Shown piece after piece: positions 24,023-32,335 of a DNA stretch of 64,000 bases; positions within the stretch are counted from its first letter, which is position 1; each line of letters begins with the position of its first letter. Under the pieces are notes generated by a model. The model searched no databases. It was not told where the DNA came from and was given only the letters and a program-made list of their open reading frames with translations. The position numbers were made by a program, and so were the translations under genes. This stretch comes from TMP-86 sp964247385 (GTDB taxonomy: Bacteria; Pseudomonadota; Gammaproteobacteria; Steroidobacterales; Steroidobacteraceae), in the NCBI GenBank assembly GCA_964247385.1, contig CAXTUB010000006.1:62001-126000 (forward strand). The letters are read 5' to 3'.

Positions 24023-24505
24023 ATGCCCTCCTTCGACGTCGTATCCGAGATCGATCGCCACGAGCTCACCAACGCGGTGGATCAAGCCTCCCGCGAATTA
24101 TCACAACGTTTCGATTTCAGAGGCACCGATGCCAGATTCGAGCTGGAGGAATTCGCCATCACGATGACGGCCGGCGCGGAATTTCAGCTCAAGCAAATGC
24201 TGGAGATCTTGAAGTTGCGGCTGGCCAAGCGCGGCATCGACGTGGCGGCGCTCGAAATCCAGGAGCCCGAAATCAACTTGGCGCAGGCGAAGCAGCAGAT
24301 CGTGGCCAGTCATGGAATCGATGCCGATACCGGCAAGAAGGTGTCGCGACTCGTCAAGGACTCCAAGCTCAAAGTCCAGGCGCAGATCCAGGGAGACAAA
24401 GTTCGCGTCACCGGCAAAAAACGCGATGACCTGCAGGAGGCGATCGCGTTCCTGCGCAAGGCCGAGGTCGGCGTACCGCTGCAATTCAACAATTTTCGCG
24501 ATTGA
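24023..24505 (+). CDS. yajQ: YajQ family nucleotide-binding protein
   Basis: A 160-residue YajQ (DUF520) protein, with the exact family N-terminus MPSFDVVSEIDRHELTNAVD, then QRFDFRGTDARFE, GIDVAALEIQEP, GKKVSRLVKDSKLKVQAQIQ and a C-terminal AIAFLRKAEVGVPLQFNNFRD. Members form two RNP-like subdomains and, in Xanthomonas, bind cyclic di-GMP and modulate transcription. It is immediately downstream of the ABC transporter gene (29 bp) and may be cotranscribed. It converges on apbE. Confidence 0.93.
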   Translation: MPSFDVVSEIDRHELTNAVDQASRELSQRFDFRGTDARFELEEFAITMTAGAEFQLKQMLEILKLRLAKRGIDVAALEIQEPEINLAQAKQQIVASHGIDADTGKKVSRLVKDSKLKVQAQIQGDKVRVTGKKRDDLQEAIAFLRKAEVGVPLQFNNFRD

Positions 24506-24520
24506 GGCCGCCGAGGCAGC

Positions 24521-25543
24521 CTATTTGAGCTGCTCCAAACCCTTCGAGTAGATGACGCTGCCGTCGAGCTTGACGATGATGGCATCGATGTCATCGATCT
24601 TGTTGTAGATCTCCATTGCTTTTTCAGGGCCCAGCACGAACGCTGTCTTCGACAGACCGTCGGTGCGCACGGCGCGCTCGCCGATCACGGTGGCACTGCG
24701 TACCTTGCTTGCGGAATGCCCGGTATGCGGATCGATGATGTGGTGATAGCGCACGCCGTTCTCCTCGAAGAAGCGCTCGTAGTCTCCGGAGGTCGACATC
24801 GCGGCATCGCTCAGGGGAATACGCGTGATCACCGTTCCGGGGCCACGGCTCGGGTCGCGGATGCCCACCATCCACGGCTTGCCGAACCGGTCGCCGATGA
24901 TGCGGCTGTCGCCGCCCGCCGAGACGAATGCTCGCGTGACTCCGCGCGCCTGCAGAGCCTCGATGCCTCGATCCACCGCATAGCCTTTCGCAATTCCCCC
25001 CAGATCGATGCGGACGCCGTGCTGGCTGAATTGCACCGTGCGATGCGGCGCATCGAGCACTACATGCCGGTAGTCAACGCCCGGCAGCGCGCTGTCGATG
25101 GCGGCTTCGTCTGGACGCACGTGGCGGCGAAAGTCGTATAGATAGCCGACACTCGCATAGGTGATATCGAACGCGCCTTGAGTGATGCGTGAATATTCCT
25201 TCGCGGTACCGAGCAAGTCGAACAGCTCCTGGCTGATTGGCATGGGACCATCCGCCGCGCGCGCGTTGATCTGCGACACATCGCTCGCCGGCTTGTACGT
25301 GCTCATGGTCTCATCGATGCGCCGCATCTCCGCAAGGACGGCATCGATTGCGCTTTGCGCGGCCGCGTGATCCTCGCTCCAAAGCTCGACGATGATTCGC
25401 GTGCCCATGATGCCATCGGTGACGCGCTTCACCCATTCGGCGCGCGCGCACTGCGCGGCGCCCACGCACACGAGCACGAAAAGCACGAGCGAGATTCGCC
25501 GCGGGAACACCATTCGCCGCGGCAAGCAGGAGTTGAGTTTCAT
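24521..25543 (-). CDS. apbE: FAD:protein FMN transferase (ApbE family)
   Basis: A 340-residue periplasmic flavin transferase. A Sec signal peptide is visible (RISLVLFVLVCVGAAQCARA, about 16-35). Motifs are GTRIIVELWS, TMSTYKPASDVSQIN, the substrate and metal region VRIDLGGIAKGYAVDRGI, SAGGDSRIIG, AMSTSGDYERFFEENG, and HIIDPHTGHSA with the conserved Asp. ApbE covalently attaches FMN to threonines of Nqr/Rnf subunits and related redox proteins, but no nqr, rnf or flavinylated reductase gene lies in the window, so its client is elsewhere. It is divergent from the MFS gene by 44 bp. Confidence 0.92.
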   Translation of the reverse strand: MKLNSCLPRRMVFPRRISLVLFVLVCVGAAQCARAEWVKRVTDGIMGTRIIVELWSEDHAAAQSAIDAVLAEMRRIDETMSTYKPASDVSQINARAADGPMPISQELFDLLGTAKEYSRITQGAFDITYASVGYLYDFRRHVRPDEAAIDSALPGVDYRHVVLDAPHRTVQFSQHGVRIDLGGIAKGYAVDRGIEALQARGVTRAFVSAGGDSRIIGDRFGKPWMVGIRDPSRGPGTVITRIPLSDAAMSTSGDYERFFEENGVRYHHIIDPHTGHSASKVRSATVIGERAVRTDGLSKTAFVLGPEKAMEIYNKIDDIDAIIVKLDGSVIYSKGLEQLK

Positions 25544-25587
25544 GCCCCGTAGCGTAGCTTGCCGCGAGCGTGTAGGGTATCGCCGCC

Positions 25588-26811
25588 GTGATCCGCGCCG
25601 ACCGCACTCGTCTCACCATCCTGATTGCGACGCTCGGGTATTTCGTCGATCTGTTCGACTTGGTCTTGTTTTCGCTGGTGCGCGTGCAATCGTTGCACGA
25701 TCTCGAAGTTCCGTCGGCCGCCATGTTGTCGACCGGAGTGTTCCTCATCAGTGTGCAGATGGCAGGGTTCATCGTCGGCGGAATCTTCTGGGGCGTGCTC
25801 GGAGATCGGCGCGGCCGCTTATCCGTGCTCATCGGCTCCATCATCTTGTATTCCATTGCCAACATCGCGAATGCCTACGTGGACTCGGTCAATGCGTATG
25901 CCGTGTGGCGCTTCATCGCAGGCGTGGGGCTTGCGGGTGAGCTCGGCGCCGGCGTCACCATCGTCTCTGAGCTATTGCCGCAGAAAATTCGCGGTTACGG
26001 CAGCACCATCATCGCAACCGTCGGCGTTTTCGGCGCGGTGGCGGCAGCGCTCGTCGCCGACCTCGTCAGTTGGCGCCACGCCTATCTGCTCGGCGGCATC
26101 ATCGGACTCCTGTTGTTGGGGCTGCGGCTCGGCGTACAGGAATCGACACTGTTCGTGAAGTTGCGCGGCTCGCCGCAGGTGGTGCGCGGACATTTGTGGG
26201 CTTTCGTGCGGCGTGGCCGCCTCATGGGCCGGGCGGCGCTCGTCGTGCTGATGGGCATTCCCATCTGGTTCATGATTGGCGTATTGGTCACGTTCACGCC
26301 CGAATTCTCGAATGCATTGCATATGGGGCCCGATCTGCCGCGGGTCACGTCCGCGGTCATGTATCTCTACCTCGGGTTTGCGGTGGGCGATCTTTTCGTC
26401 GGCTTGATCTCGCAAGCCTTGCGTAGCCGCCGCGCCGCGATTCTCATTGCATTGGGCTTCATCGCCTCTTTATTGCTCGCGTATCCGCATGTGGCCGGGC
26501 GCTCGGTCACGGCCTACTACACGATGTGCTTCTTGTTGGGTTGCGGCTCAGGTTACTGGGCCATGTTCGTGCTGGTCGCCGCGGAGCAATTCGGCACGAA
26601 TTATCGCGCCACCGTCACCACCAGCGTGCCGAATCTCGTGCGCGGCGCAACCATCCCCATGTCGTTCGCATTCAAGCACCTGATTCCGAGCTGGGGAGTG
26701 ATCGGCTCAGGACTCATCGTGGGGTTCACCACCGTCGCCATTGCCGTCACGGCCACCTTGATTCTGGACGAGACCTTCCATCGCGAGCTCGATTACTGCG
26801 AAACGGTATAG
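25588..26811 (+). CDS. MFS transporter
   Basis: A 407-residue major facilitator protein starting at GTG 25588. Twelve hydrophobic segments are apparent. The family loop signature GVLGDRRGRLSVLIGS lies between helices 2 and 3, and a Gly-rich helix LAGELGAGVTIVSELLP resembles the sugar/metabolite:H+ symporter branch. A central charged loop (FVKLRGSPQVVRGHLWAFVRRGR) divides the two halves. The substrate cannot be predicted. Its last 65 bases overlap the 3' end of the convergent rhomboid gene. Confidence 0.85.
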   Translation: MIRADRTRLTILIATLGYFVDLFDLVLFSLVRVQSLHDLEVPSAAMLSTGVFLISVQMAGFIVGGIFWGVLGDRRGRLSVLIGSIILYSIANIANAYVDSVNAYAVWRFIAGVGLAGELGAGVTIVSELLPQKIRGYGSTIIATVGVFGAVAAALVADLVSWRHAYLLGGIIGLLLLGLRLGVQESTLFVKLRGSPQVVRGHLWAFVRRGRLMGRAALVVLMGIPIWFMIGVLVTFTPEFSNALHMGPDLPRVTSAVMYLYLGFAVGDLFVGLISQALRSRRAAILIALGFIASLLLAYPHVAGRSVTAYYTMCFLLGCGSGYWAMFVLVAAEQFGTNYRATVTTSVPNLVRGATIPMSFAFKHLIPSWGVIGSGLIVGFTTVAIAVTATLILDETFHRELDYCETV

Positions 26812-27385
26812 CGCGCGATCCCAGCATGACGGCGGCGCTGCCGATCATGCCGCCCAGGTGCGCAAAATGCGCAACGCTCGACTGCGAGCCGGTGACGCCC
26901 AGAAATAGCTCGAGGCCTGCGTACGAAGTGGCGAAAAGCCACGCCGGCATGGGAATGGGTGGAATCAGCGGCACGACCTTACGATGCGGAAATAACAGCG
27001 CGTAGGCCAGCAGCAGACCAAACACGCCGCCGGATGCGCCCACGGTGGGCGCCGGCTCGGTGTGAAACAGCACTGGCACGAAGAGCTGCGTGATGGCAGC
27101 CGTGAAGACGGAAGCGAAATATAAGAGCGTGAAGCGCTTCTCGGTGATGTAGCGCTCGATCTCCGCGCCGAACATCCACAAGCCCAGCATGTTGAAAGCG
27201 AGATGCGAAAAACTGCCATGCAGGAACGCATACGTGATCAGTTGCCACAGCCGAAAGTTGCCCGGCTCGCCCGCTTCGCTCAACGGCCACAGCGCAAGCC
27301 ATCCCAGCGGCAATCGGCCGCTGCCTTGCAGGACATACACCACGACGTTGACCGCAATGAGAATCTTGACCGCAGACGTTTTCAT
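26747..27385 (-). CDS. Rhomboid family intramembrane serine protease
   Basis: A 212-residue rhomboid-type membrane protein. ATG 27385 (MKTSAVKILIAVNVVVYVLQG) matches family N-termini; the longer frame to 27433 would invade the divergent dehydrogenase gene. The conserved Asn/His helix is HGSFSHLAFNMLGLWMFG. The catalytic serine motif GASGGVFGLLLAY (GxSG) and the partner His in HFAHLGGMIGSAA are both present, so it should be an active intramembrane protease. The C-terminal basic tail (RSNRARDGRSRPESRWP) is encoded by the stretch overlapping the convergent MFS gene and may be incidental. Confidence 0.88.
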   Translation of the reverse strand: MKTSAVKILIAVNVVVYVLQGSGRLPLGWLALWPLSEAGEPGNFRLWQLITYAFLHGSFSHLAFNMLGLWMFGAEIERYITEKRFTLLYFASVFTAAITQLFVPVLFHTEPAPTVGASGGVFGLLLAYALLFPHRKVVPLIPPIPMPAWLFATSYAGLELFLGVTGSQSSVAHFAHLGGMIGSAAVMLGSRAIPFRSNRARDGRSRPESRWP

Positions 27386-27431
27386 GCGCACTAGTGTAGG
27401 GTTTATGAGCCGCATCGCGCGAGACTCGCAC

Positions 27432-28400
27432 ATGAATGCAGTGTTTTTGGACTACGGCACGGTGAACCGGGGCGACCTGGATACGGGCGCGCTCGATCGC
27501 GTCATGCCGATGCTGCGTTACTTCGAGCACTCGACGGAAGAAGAGATCCTCGAGCGCACCTCGAATGCAGAGATCGCGCTTTTGAACAAGGCCGTGCTCG
27601 GCGGCGCAGTGTTCGATGCCGCGCCCCGCCTCAAGCTGGTGGTGCTTGCCGCGACCGGGACCAATAACATCGATCTGGCCGCAGCCGCGCGTCGCGGAGT
27701 GGGCGTGTGCAATATCCGTGGCTATTGCACGAGCTCGGTCGCGCAGCACGTCTGGGGCACCATTCTCATGCTCACGCATCATTTGCATGACCATGCGCGT
27801 CTTGCCGCCGATGGCGCATGGGCGCGAAGCGACTCGTTTACCTTGCTTTCGTTGCCCATTCGGGAGTTGCAAGGAAAGATCCTGGGAATTGTCGGATGGG
27901 GCGAGCTCGGACGTGCCGTTGCGAACATCGGCGCGGCGTTCGGCATGCAGGTGCTGGCGGCAGAAAGCCTGGCGCAGGGTTCGGCGAGCGAATCGAATTC
28001 GCCGCCGCGCCTCGAATTGAAAGAATTGCTGAAGCGCGCCGACGTGCTCAGCCTGCATTGCCCTCTGACGGAGCGGACGCGCGGCATGATCGGCGCCGCG
28101 GAGCTTGCATCAATGAAGCCCGATGCGCTGTTGATCAACACGGCCCGCGGTGCGCTGGTCGATGGCAACGCATTGGCCGAGGCGCTGCGTGCCGGCCGCC
28201 TGGGCGGCGCCGGAATCGACGTGCTTCCGCAAGAGCCGCCGGTGAATGGCGATCCGCTACTGATGCCGGGAATTCCGAACCTCGTGGTCACGCCGCATAT
28301 CGCCTGGGCCGCGCGCGAGGCGCGGCAGCGTTGTATTGATGAAATGGCGGCCAATGTCGAGGATTTTCTTGCAGGCGGCCGGCGCGGCCGCGTCGTCTGA
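27432..28400 (+). CDS. D-2-hydroxyacid dehydrogenase (glycerate dehydrogenase-like)
   Basis: A 322-residue NAD-dependent D-isomer 2-hydroxyacid dehydrogenase. ATG 27432 (MNAVFLDYGTVNRGD) is preferred; ATG 27405 is a possible alternative. The Rossmann loop is GIVGWGELGRAVANI (about 148-162). The catalytic Arg is in LINTARGALVDGNAL, Glu is in DVLPQEPPVNGDP, and His is in VVTPHIAWAARE. The substrate side (NNIDLAAAARRGVGVCNIRGYCT) resembles HprA-type hydroxypyruvate/glycerate reductases, but the natural substrate is inferred. A strong hairpin follows the stop. Confidence 0.88.
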   Translation: MNAVFLDYGTVNRGDLDTGALDRVMPMLRYFEHSTEEEILERTSNAEIALLNKAVLGGAVFDAAPRLKLVVLAATGTNNIDLAAAARRGVGVCNIRGYCTSSVAQHVWGTILMLTHHLHDHARLAADGAWARSDSFTLLSLPIRELQGKILGIVGWGELGRAVANIGAAFGMQVLAAESLAQGSASESNSPPRLELKELLKRADVLSLHCPLTERTRGMIGAAELASMKPDALLINTARGALVDGNALAEALRAGRLGGAGIDVLPQEPPVNGDPLLMPGIPNLVVTPHIAWAAREARQRCIDEMAANVEDFLAGGRRGRVV

Positions 28401-28420
28401 CCATTGCGAAAGGTGAAAGA

Positions 28421-28449
28421 GCACACTGCGCCCGCGTCGCGCAGTGTGC
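28421..28449. terminator. Bidirectional hairpin between convergent genes
   Basis: A perfect 11-bp inverted repeat (GCACACTGCGC, 7-base loop, GCGCAGTGTGC) lies between the dehydrogenase stop and the small lysine-rich gene's stop. Neither side has a long T-run (AAAGAG on plus, TCTTTC on minus), so termination efficiency is uncertain. Confidence 0.6.
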
Positions 28450-28457
28450 AAAGAGCC

Positions 28458-28562
28458 TCAGCCTTGGCTTCCGCGCTTCTCGCGCTTGGCGGCGCGCTTT
28501 TCCTTCAACGACTTCGACGGCTTTTTCTTGTCTTCTTTCTTTCGATCCATCCCTTTGGCCAT
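28458..28562 (-). CDS. Small lysine-rich protein (34 aa)
   Basis: A 34-codon gene on the minus strand: ATG 28562, stop 28460-28458. It starts MAKGMDRKKEDKKKPSK and continues with a KEKRAAKREKR segment; about 18 of 34 residues are Lys or Arg. A strong Shine-Dalgarno (AGGAGAG) lies 5-11 bases before the ATG, and a hairpin follows its stop. Very small proteins of this composition occur in many Proteobacteria with unknown function, possibly nucleic-acid binding. The plus-strand open frame over the same bases is a leucine-rich shadow. Confidence 0.7.
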   Translation of the reverse strand: MAKGMDRKKEDKKKPSKSLKEKRAAKREKRGSQG

Positions 28563-28631
28563 GTTGCTCTCCTGTGTCACCACGACGCCAAATTCTATTC
28601 TCGTTCACCCCTGCTTCGCTAACATGCAGAC

Positions 28632-29357
28632 ATGGGAAGAATTTTCGAAGTACGCAAGCACGCCATGTTCGCGCGATGGAATCGCATGGCCAAGCAATTC
28701 ACCCGGGTGGCCAAGGACATCAACATGGCCGTGCGCGCGGGCGGCGGCGATCCCGCCTCCAATCCTTCGCTGCGCCGCGCGCTGCAAAACGCTCGCGCGG
28801 TGAACATGCCGAAGGACAAGACGGATGCCGCCATCAAGCGCGCCATGGGCAAGGACTCGGCGAACTATCAGGAGATCATCTACGAAGGTTATGCACCGCA
28901 CGGAGTCGCGTTGCTCGTGGAGACCGCCACGGACAATCCCACGCGCACGGTCGGAAGCGTGCGCAACGTGATCTCGAAAAGCGGCGGCAATCTGGCCACC
29001 ACCGGCAGCGTCGGTTTTTTGTTCAATAAAATGGGCGTGTTTCGCTTGGATCCTGCCGCGGTCAAGGACTCGGATGAGCTCGAGCTCGATCTGATCGATC
29101 ATGGGCTCGAAGAGATGGGCGAGAGCACGGGCGAAAAGAGCGAGCCGCAACTCGTTATTCGCTGCGCTTTCGCGGATTTCGGGCGCATGCAGGAAGCGCT
29201 CGAAAAGCGCGGACTGTCGCCGCTGTCGGCCGAGCATGAATATATTTGTTCAGTGCCGACCGAGTTGCCCGAAGCTCAGGCCACCGAGGTGCTCATGCTC
29301 ATCGACAAGCTCGAGCAGGACGAGGACGTGCAAAAGGTCTTCCACACCTTGGCTTGA
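28632..29357 (+). CDS. YebC/PmpR family protein
   Basis: A 241-residue protein of the YebC/PmpR (TACO1-like) family, closer to the YeeN branch because it opens MGRIFEVRKHAMFARWNRMA rather than MAGHSKW. Diagnostic strings are RRALQNARAVNMPKDKTDAA, IIYEGYAPHGVALLVETATD, NPTRTVGSVRNVISKSGGNL, GSVGFLFNKMGVF and the C-terminal LIDKLEQDEDVQKVFHTL. Members were long annotated as transcriptional regulators; some act as translation factors that relieve polyproline or other stalls. It is divergent from the lysine-rich gene by 69 bp. Confidence 0.92.
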   Translation: MGRIFEVRKHAMFARWNRMAKQFTRVAKDINMAVRAGGGDPASNPSLRRALQNARAVNMPKDKTDAAIKRAMGKDSANYQEIIYEGYAPHGVALLVETATDNPTRTVGSVRNVISKSGGNLATTGSVGFLFNKMGVFRLDPAAVKDSDELELDLIDHGLEEMGESTGEKSEPQLVIRCAFADFGRMQEALEKRGLSPLSAEHEYICSVPTELPEAQATEVLMLIDKLEQDEDVQKVFHTLA

Positions 29358-29427
29358 CTCATGATCGGACATCGATTCATCGAAGCTCGACGAAAAATCT
29401 CATACGATCTCAATTGACGCGGCGCGC

Positions 29428-30378
29428 ATGGTTCAAGGCCCACTACGCACTGAGCTCGCCGCTTCGCACTTCTTGATTCTCGACGGGGGGCTTGCCACCG
29501 AGTTGGAAAGGCGCGGCGCAGATCTCGGCCACCCGCTCTGGTCGGCCAAGGTTCTCATGGAAGATCCCGCATCCATTCAAGCCTTGCACCGCGACTATTT
29601 CGCCGCGGGCGCCGATATCGGCACGAGCGCAAGCTACCAAGCGAGCTTCGAGGGTTTTGCTCGACGCGGCCTCGATGCCGCCGCTGCTGCCGCGGTGATG
29701 CGCAAGTCCGTGGCACTCACGGTCGCGGCACGGGATGAGTTTTGGGCCGACGAGTCGCATCGGCAAGGCCGGCGGCGGCCGCTGGTCGCCGCATCCATCG
29801 GCCCTTACGGTGCGGTGCTCGCGGAGGGTTCGGAATATCGAGGCCGCTATGGGTTGTCGTTCACCGAGCTCATGAACTTTCACCGGCCGCGGCTGGAGGC
29901 CTTGGCGGCGGCCGGTGCCGATGTGCTCGCGCTCGAAACCGTGCCTTCGCTCGTCGAGGCCGAAGCCTTGGCGCACCTGGTGCAAGAGCTCGATGGATGC
30001 GAGGCATGGATCTCGTTTTCCTGCCGCGATGGCGCACACACGAACGAAGGTCAGCGCATCGCCGAGTGCGCGCAAGAGCTCAGCGAATTCGATCGAATCA
30101 GCGCCATCGGCGCCAACTGCACCGCCCCACGCTACATCACCGAGCTGATTCAGGAGCTGCGCTCCGCGACGCGCAAAGCGGTGATCGTGTATCCGAACGC
30201 GGGCGGACATTACGATGCGGCCTCAAAAAGTTGGCGCGGCCGCGCCGCCGCGCGCCCGCTCGCTTCGTACGCGGCAGAATGGCGTGAGGCCGGCGCCGCC
30301 ATCATCGGCGGTTGCTGCGGAACCACGCCGCGAGACATACGCGAGCTCCGCGCCGCTATTTCAAGGCAGTCCCCGTAA
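29428..30378 (+). CDS. mmuM: Homocysteine S-methyltransferase
   Basis: A 316-residue zinc-dependent enzyme that methylates homocysteine, typically with S-methylmethionine. The N-terminal FLILDGGLATELERRGADL and LTSASYQ-like IGTSASYQASFEGF are diagnostic. The zinc ligands are Cys in GANCTAPRY and the pair in IIGGCCGTTPRDI at the C-terminus. ALETVPSLVEAEAL and FSCRDGAHTNEGQ also fit. No S-methylmethionine permease (mmuP) is adjacent. The last 23 bases overlap the convergent Nudix gene. Confidence 0.9.
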   Translation: MVQGPLRTELAASHFLILDGGLATELERRGADLGHPLWSAKVLMEDPASIQALHRDYFAAGADIGTSASYQASFEGFARRGLDAAAAAAVMRKSVALTVAARDEFWADESHRQGRRRPLVAASIGPYGAVLAEGSEYRGRYGLSFTELMNFHRPRLEALAAAGADVLALETVPSLVEAEALAHLVQELDGCEAWISFSCRDGAHTNEGQRIAECAQELSEFDRISAIGANCTAPRYITELIQELRSATRKAVIVYPNAGGHYDAASKSWRGRAAARPLASYAAEWREAGAAIIGGCCGTTPRDIRELRAAISRQSP

Positions 30379-30787
30379 TGACCTCGTAGGCCCAACTCAC
30401 GACGGGCTTCAGACGCGGCGACACGATCAGGAGTGCAGCGAGCGGCTCGAACCAACGTGCCTCGTGATGCTCCGGCATGCCGAGCTCAGGATTGATCGGC
30501 AACTCGATGTGATCCGCCTTGCTGCGCGCGATGTAGTAGCGCGCCGTCTTGTTCTTCGCATAGGGGCCCGTCTCCATGAACACCACGCCCCAATCGAACG
30601 AGATGTCATCGAGCCGGGTTTCCTCGCGCACCTCCCGCAAGGCCGCGTCGATGGCCTCCTCGCCGGGCTCGACGATGCCTTTGGGGAAATCCCAGTTTCG
30701 ATACGCGCGCAATAAAAGGAAGCGGAGCTTGCGATCCACCGAACGCACGATGACCACACCGGCAGAGAGCCGAGGCTGATGAGGCAT
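30356..30787 (-). CDS. Nudix hydrolase (Ap4A-type)
   Basis: A 143-residue Nudix protein whose N-terminus SAGVVIVRSVDRKLRFLLLR and FPKGIVEPGE resemble bis(5'-nucleosyl)-tetraphosphatases. The Nudix box is complete: GIVEPGEEAIDAALREVREE, followed by TRLDD, with all catalytic Glu residues. The segment ARYYIARSKADHIELPINP and EHHEARWFEP follow, as in that subfamily. It would hydrolyse Ap4A or another NDP-linked metabolite. It converges on mmuM with a 23-bp overlap, and 58 bp separate it from the Rhs immunity gene upstream on the same strand. Confidence 0.87.
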   Translation of the reverse strand: MPHQPRLSAGVVIVRSVDRKLRFLLLRAYRNWDFPKGIVEPGEEAIDAALREVREETRLDDISFDWGVVFMETGPYAKNKTARYYIARSKADHIELPINPELGMPEHHEARWFEPLAALLIVSPRLKPVVSWAYEVITGTALK

Positions 30788-30845
30788 GCGCGGATTATAG
30801 AGTCCTGAGATTGCGTCTTCGTCCTGGCGCTTCGATTCTCACGCT

Positions 30846-31364
30846 TCAATTCTTGTACTGGCCCACCACTTCTCCCCACTCGCCCGTCGCAGCGCGATAC
30901 GTCCGCATCTCCTCCCACTGGCCGTGCCAAAAGGAAAGCCACAAGACGATGCGCCCGTTCTTCGACTCGACGAGGCTGATGCCTTCCGGCGGCACGGGCC
31001 GCCCATCGTTATATCGCCGACTCAGGATGTACGGCGGCGCGATGATTTGCCGGTGAACTGTCCCGTCGGGGCGATAGACGACGCCGTTGTTGGGTAGCGG
31101 GTAATCATCAATGCTCGACGTACCGTGACCGATTACGAGCAAGAGAGCCGTGTCTGGATCTACGAGTGCCTGAATCGGTTTCGAAAAGCGTTTTTCGACA
31201 GCCAAGCAGTTGTATTGCCAACGCATTGCGACCGGACCTTCGTTGAAAATCGCTGTTCCGAGCTTCGAACGTGACGAACCTTTGTATGGATCATTGATAG
31301 GATCATCGACCTGTGCAGCCAAGCCACTGTGCGTGACATACTCCAAACAGCAAAAGTCTGTCAC
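30846..31364 (-). CDS. Candidate immunity protein for the Rhs toxin
   Basis: A 172-residue protein with no recognised family. GTG 31364 shares its bases with the Rhs stop (GTGA), so the two are translationally coupled, the standard layout of a polymorphic toxin and its cognate immunity gene. There is no signal peptide or membrane helix, implying a cytoplasmic partner. Visible pieces are KPIQALVDPDTALLLVIGHG, VHRQIIAPPYILSRRYNDG and IVLWLSFWHGQWEEMRTYRA, a probable beta-rich, aromatic-rich fold. Immunity function is inferred from position and from the unique, non-Rhs composition. Confidence 0.6.
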   Translation of the reverse strand: MTDFCCLEYVTHSGLAAQVDDPINDPYKGSSRSKLGTAIFNEGPVAMRWQYNCLAVEKRFSKPIQALVDPDTALLLVIGHGTSSIDDYPLPNNGVVYRPDGTVHRQIIAPPYILSRRYNDGRPVPPEGISLVESKNGRIVLWLSFWHGQWEEMRTYRAATGEWGEVVGQYKN

Positions 31365-32335
31365 GGCGTAGTGGAATCCACGGCTGCGAGATACTGACGC
31401 CAGTTGTTTTCGGTCATCTCCAGTAAGAACTGCACTTGTTGGCCGCCTCCCCGATAGGTCTCAGAAGCGGGCCAACCGGAGACTTGCGGGCCCGAAAACC
31501 CTTCGCGCGCCGGGATCGCCGACTTAACAACGTATTCCTGCATAACCAGCGGCTCTTCGGACCGCTTGAATTGATACAAAATTGCAAGGCGCGCTCTAGC
31601 TTCCTCAATGCTTGAGTATCGCTCCAGGGTGCCCCATCCGCCGGGCCTTCCGCCGGGACGCTGAATGATATAGATCGTATCGCCCGGATTGAGCCAGGTG
31701 TCTTGCACGCTGCGCGTCGTGCTCCAAGGTGGATGTGCATCGCTGAGTCCGGCTTGGCGTTGTCTGGCAATCCATTCGCGGTTTGCTTGGGACCCGGCGT
31801 ATGGTCCCCGGTCCGGGTCGAATCGGCCATAATAATTTTCGTTGATCGCTGCGCGCGTGCGCGAGCCATTGACTGCGCCAAGGTCTCGTTCGAAGGTCGT
31901 ACGCAACAAGCGCGCAACGCGGGACCCGGCCGTGCCGGTCGCAATGCCCGCCGCGAGCGCCGCCGCCGCGCGAGACAACCCCAATGAGAGATCGGCCGAG
32001 GTCTGCTCGAGATCGCTCGCGCATTTTGCGGAGGAGAATCCGCGGGCGACTCGATAGCTGGTCTGAATCACATCCCACACTGCGCCGCCGATGAACAGTG
32101 ACCCGATGCCGGCGGCCGCAATATCGGCGGCCCACGCGTACGGCGTGAACTGCGCAACTGCCCACGTCGAGAAGATGGCTGCCGTGGTGGCAATCGCAGT
32201 GGGCGCAACGAGCTCGCGCAGTGCTTGCGCCAGATCATGATCCTGGATCTGATCGGCAGCCGAACGAAACACAAAACTCAACTTTTGATCGAGCGTCCAA
32301 TCGGCCACGCTTTCGTCCGCAATGGGCTGCGGCCG
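31361..32335 (-). other. Variable C-terminal toxin region of the Rhs protein
   Basis: This part encodes the residues after the conserved Rhs core (from RPQPIADESV). Residues 40-95 of the region are hydrophobic (AIATTAAIFSTWAVAQF, IGSLFIGGAVWDVIQ) and may cross a membrane. The final about 130 residues form a compact domain with SSIEEARARLAILYQF, MQEYVVKSAIPAREGF and a GGGQQVQF end. The pattern of Y-VVK-IP-G followed by GGGxQ resembles TNT/ADP-ribosyltransferase-fold toxins, but this is a resemblance only. Confidence 0.5.

Noticed and set aside
28404..28622. 72-aa leucine-rich plus-strand frame
   Set aside because: It is antisense to the 34-aa lysine-rich gene, which has a proper ribosome-binding site.
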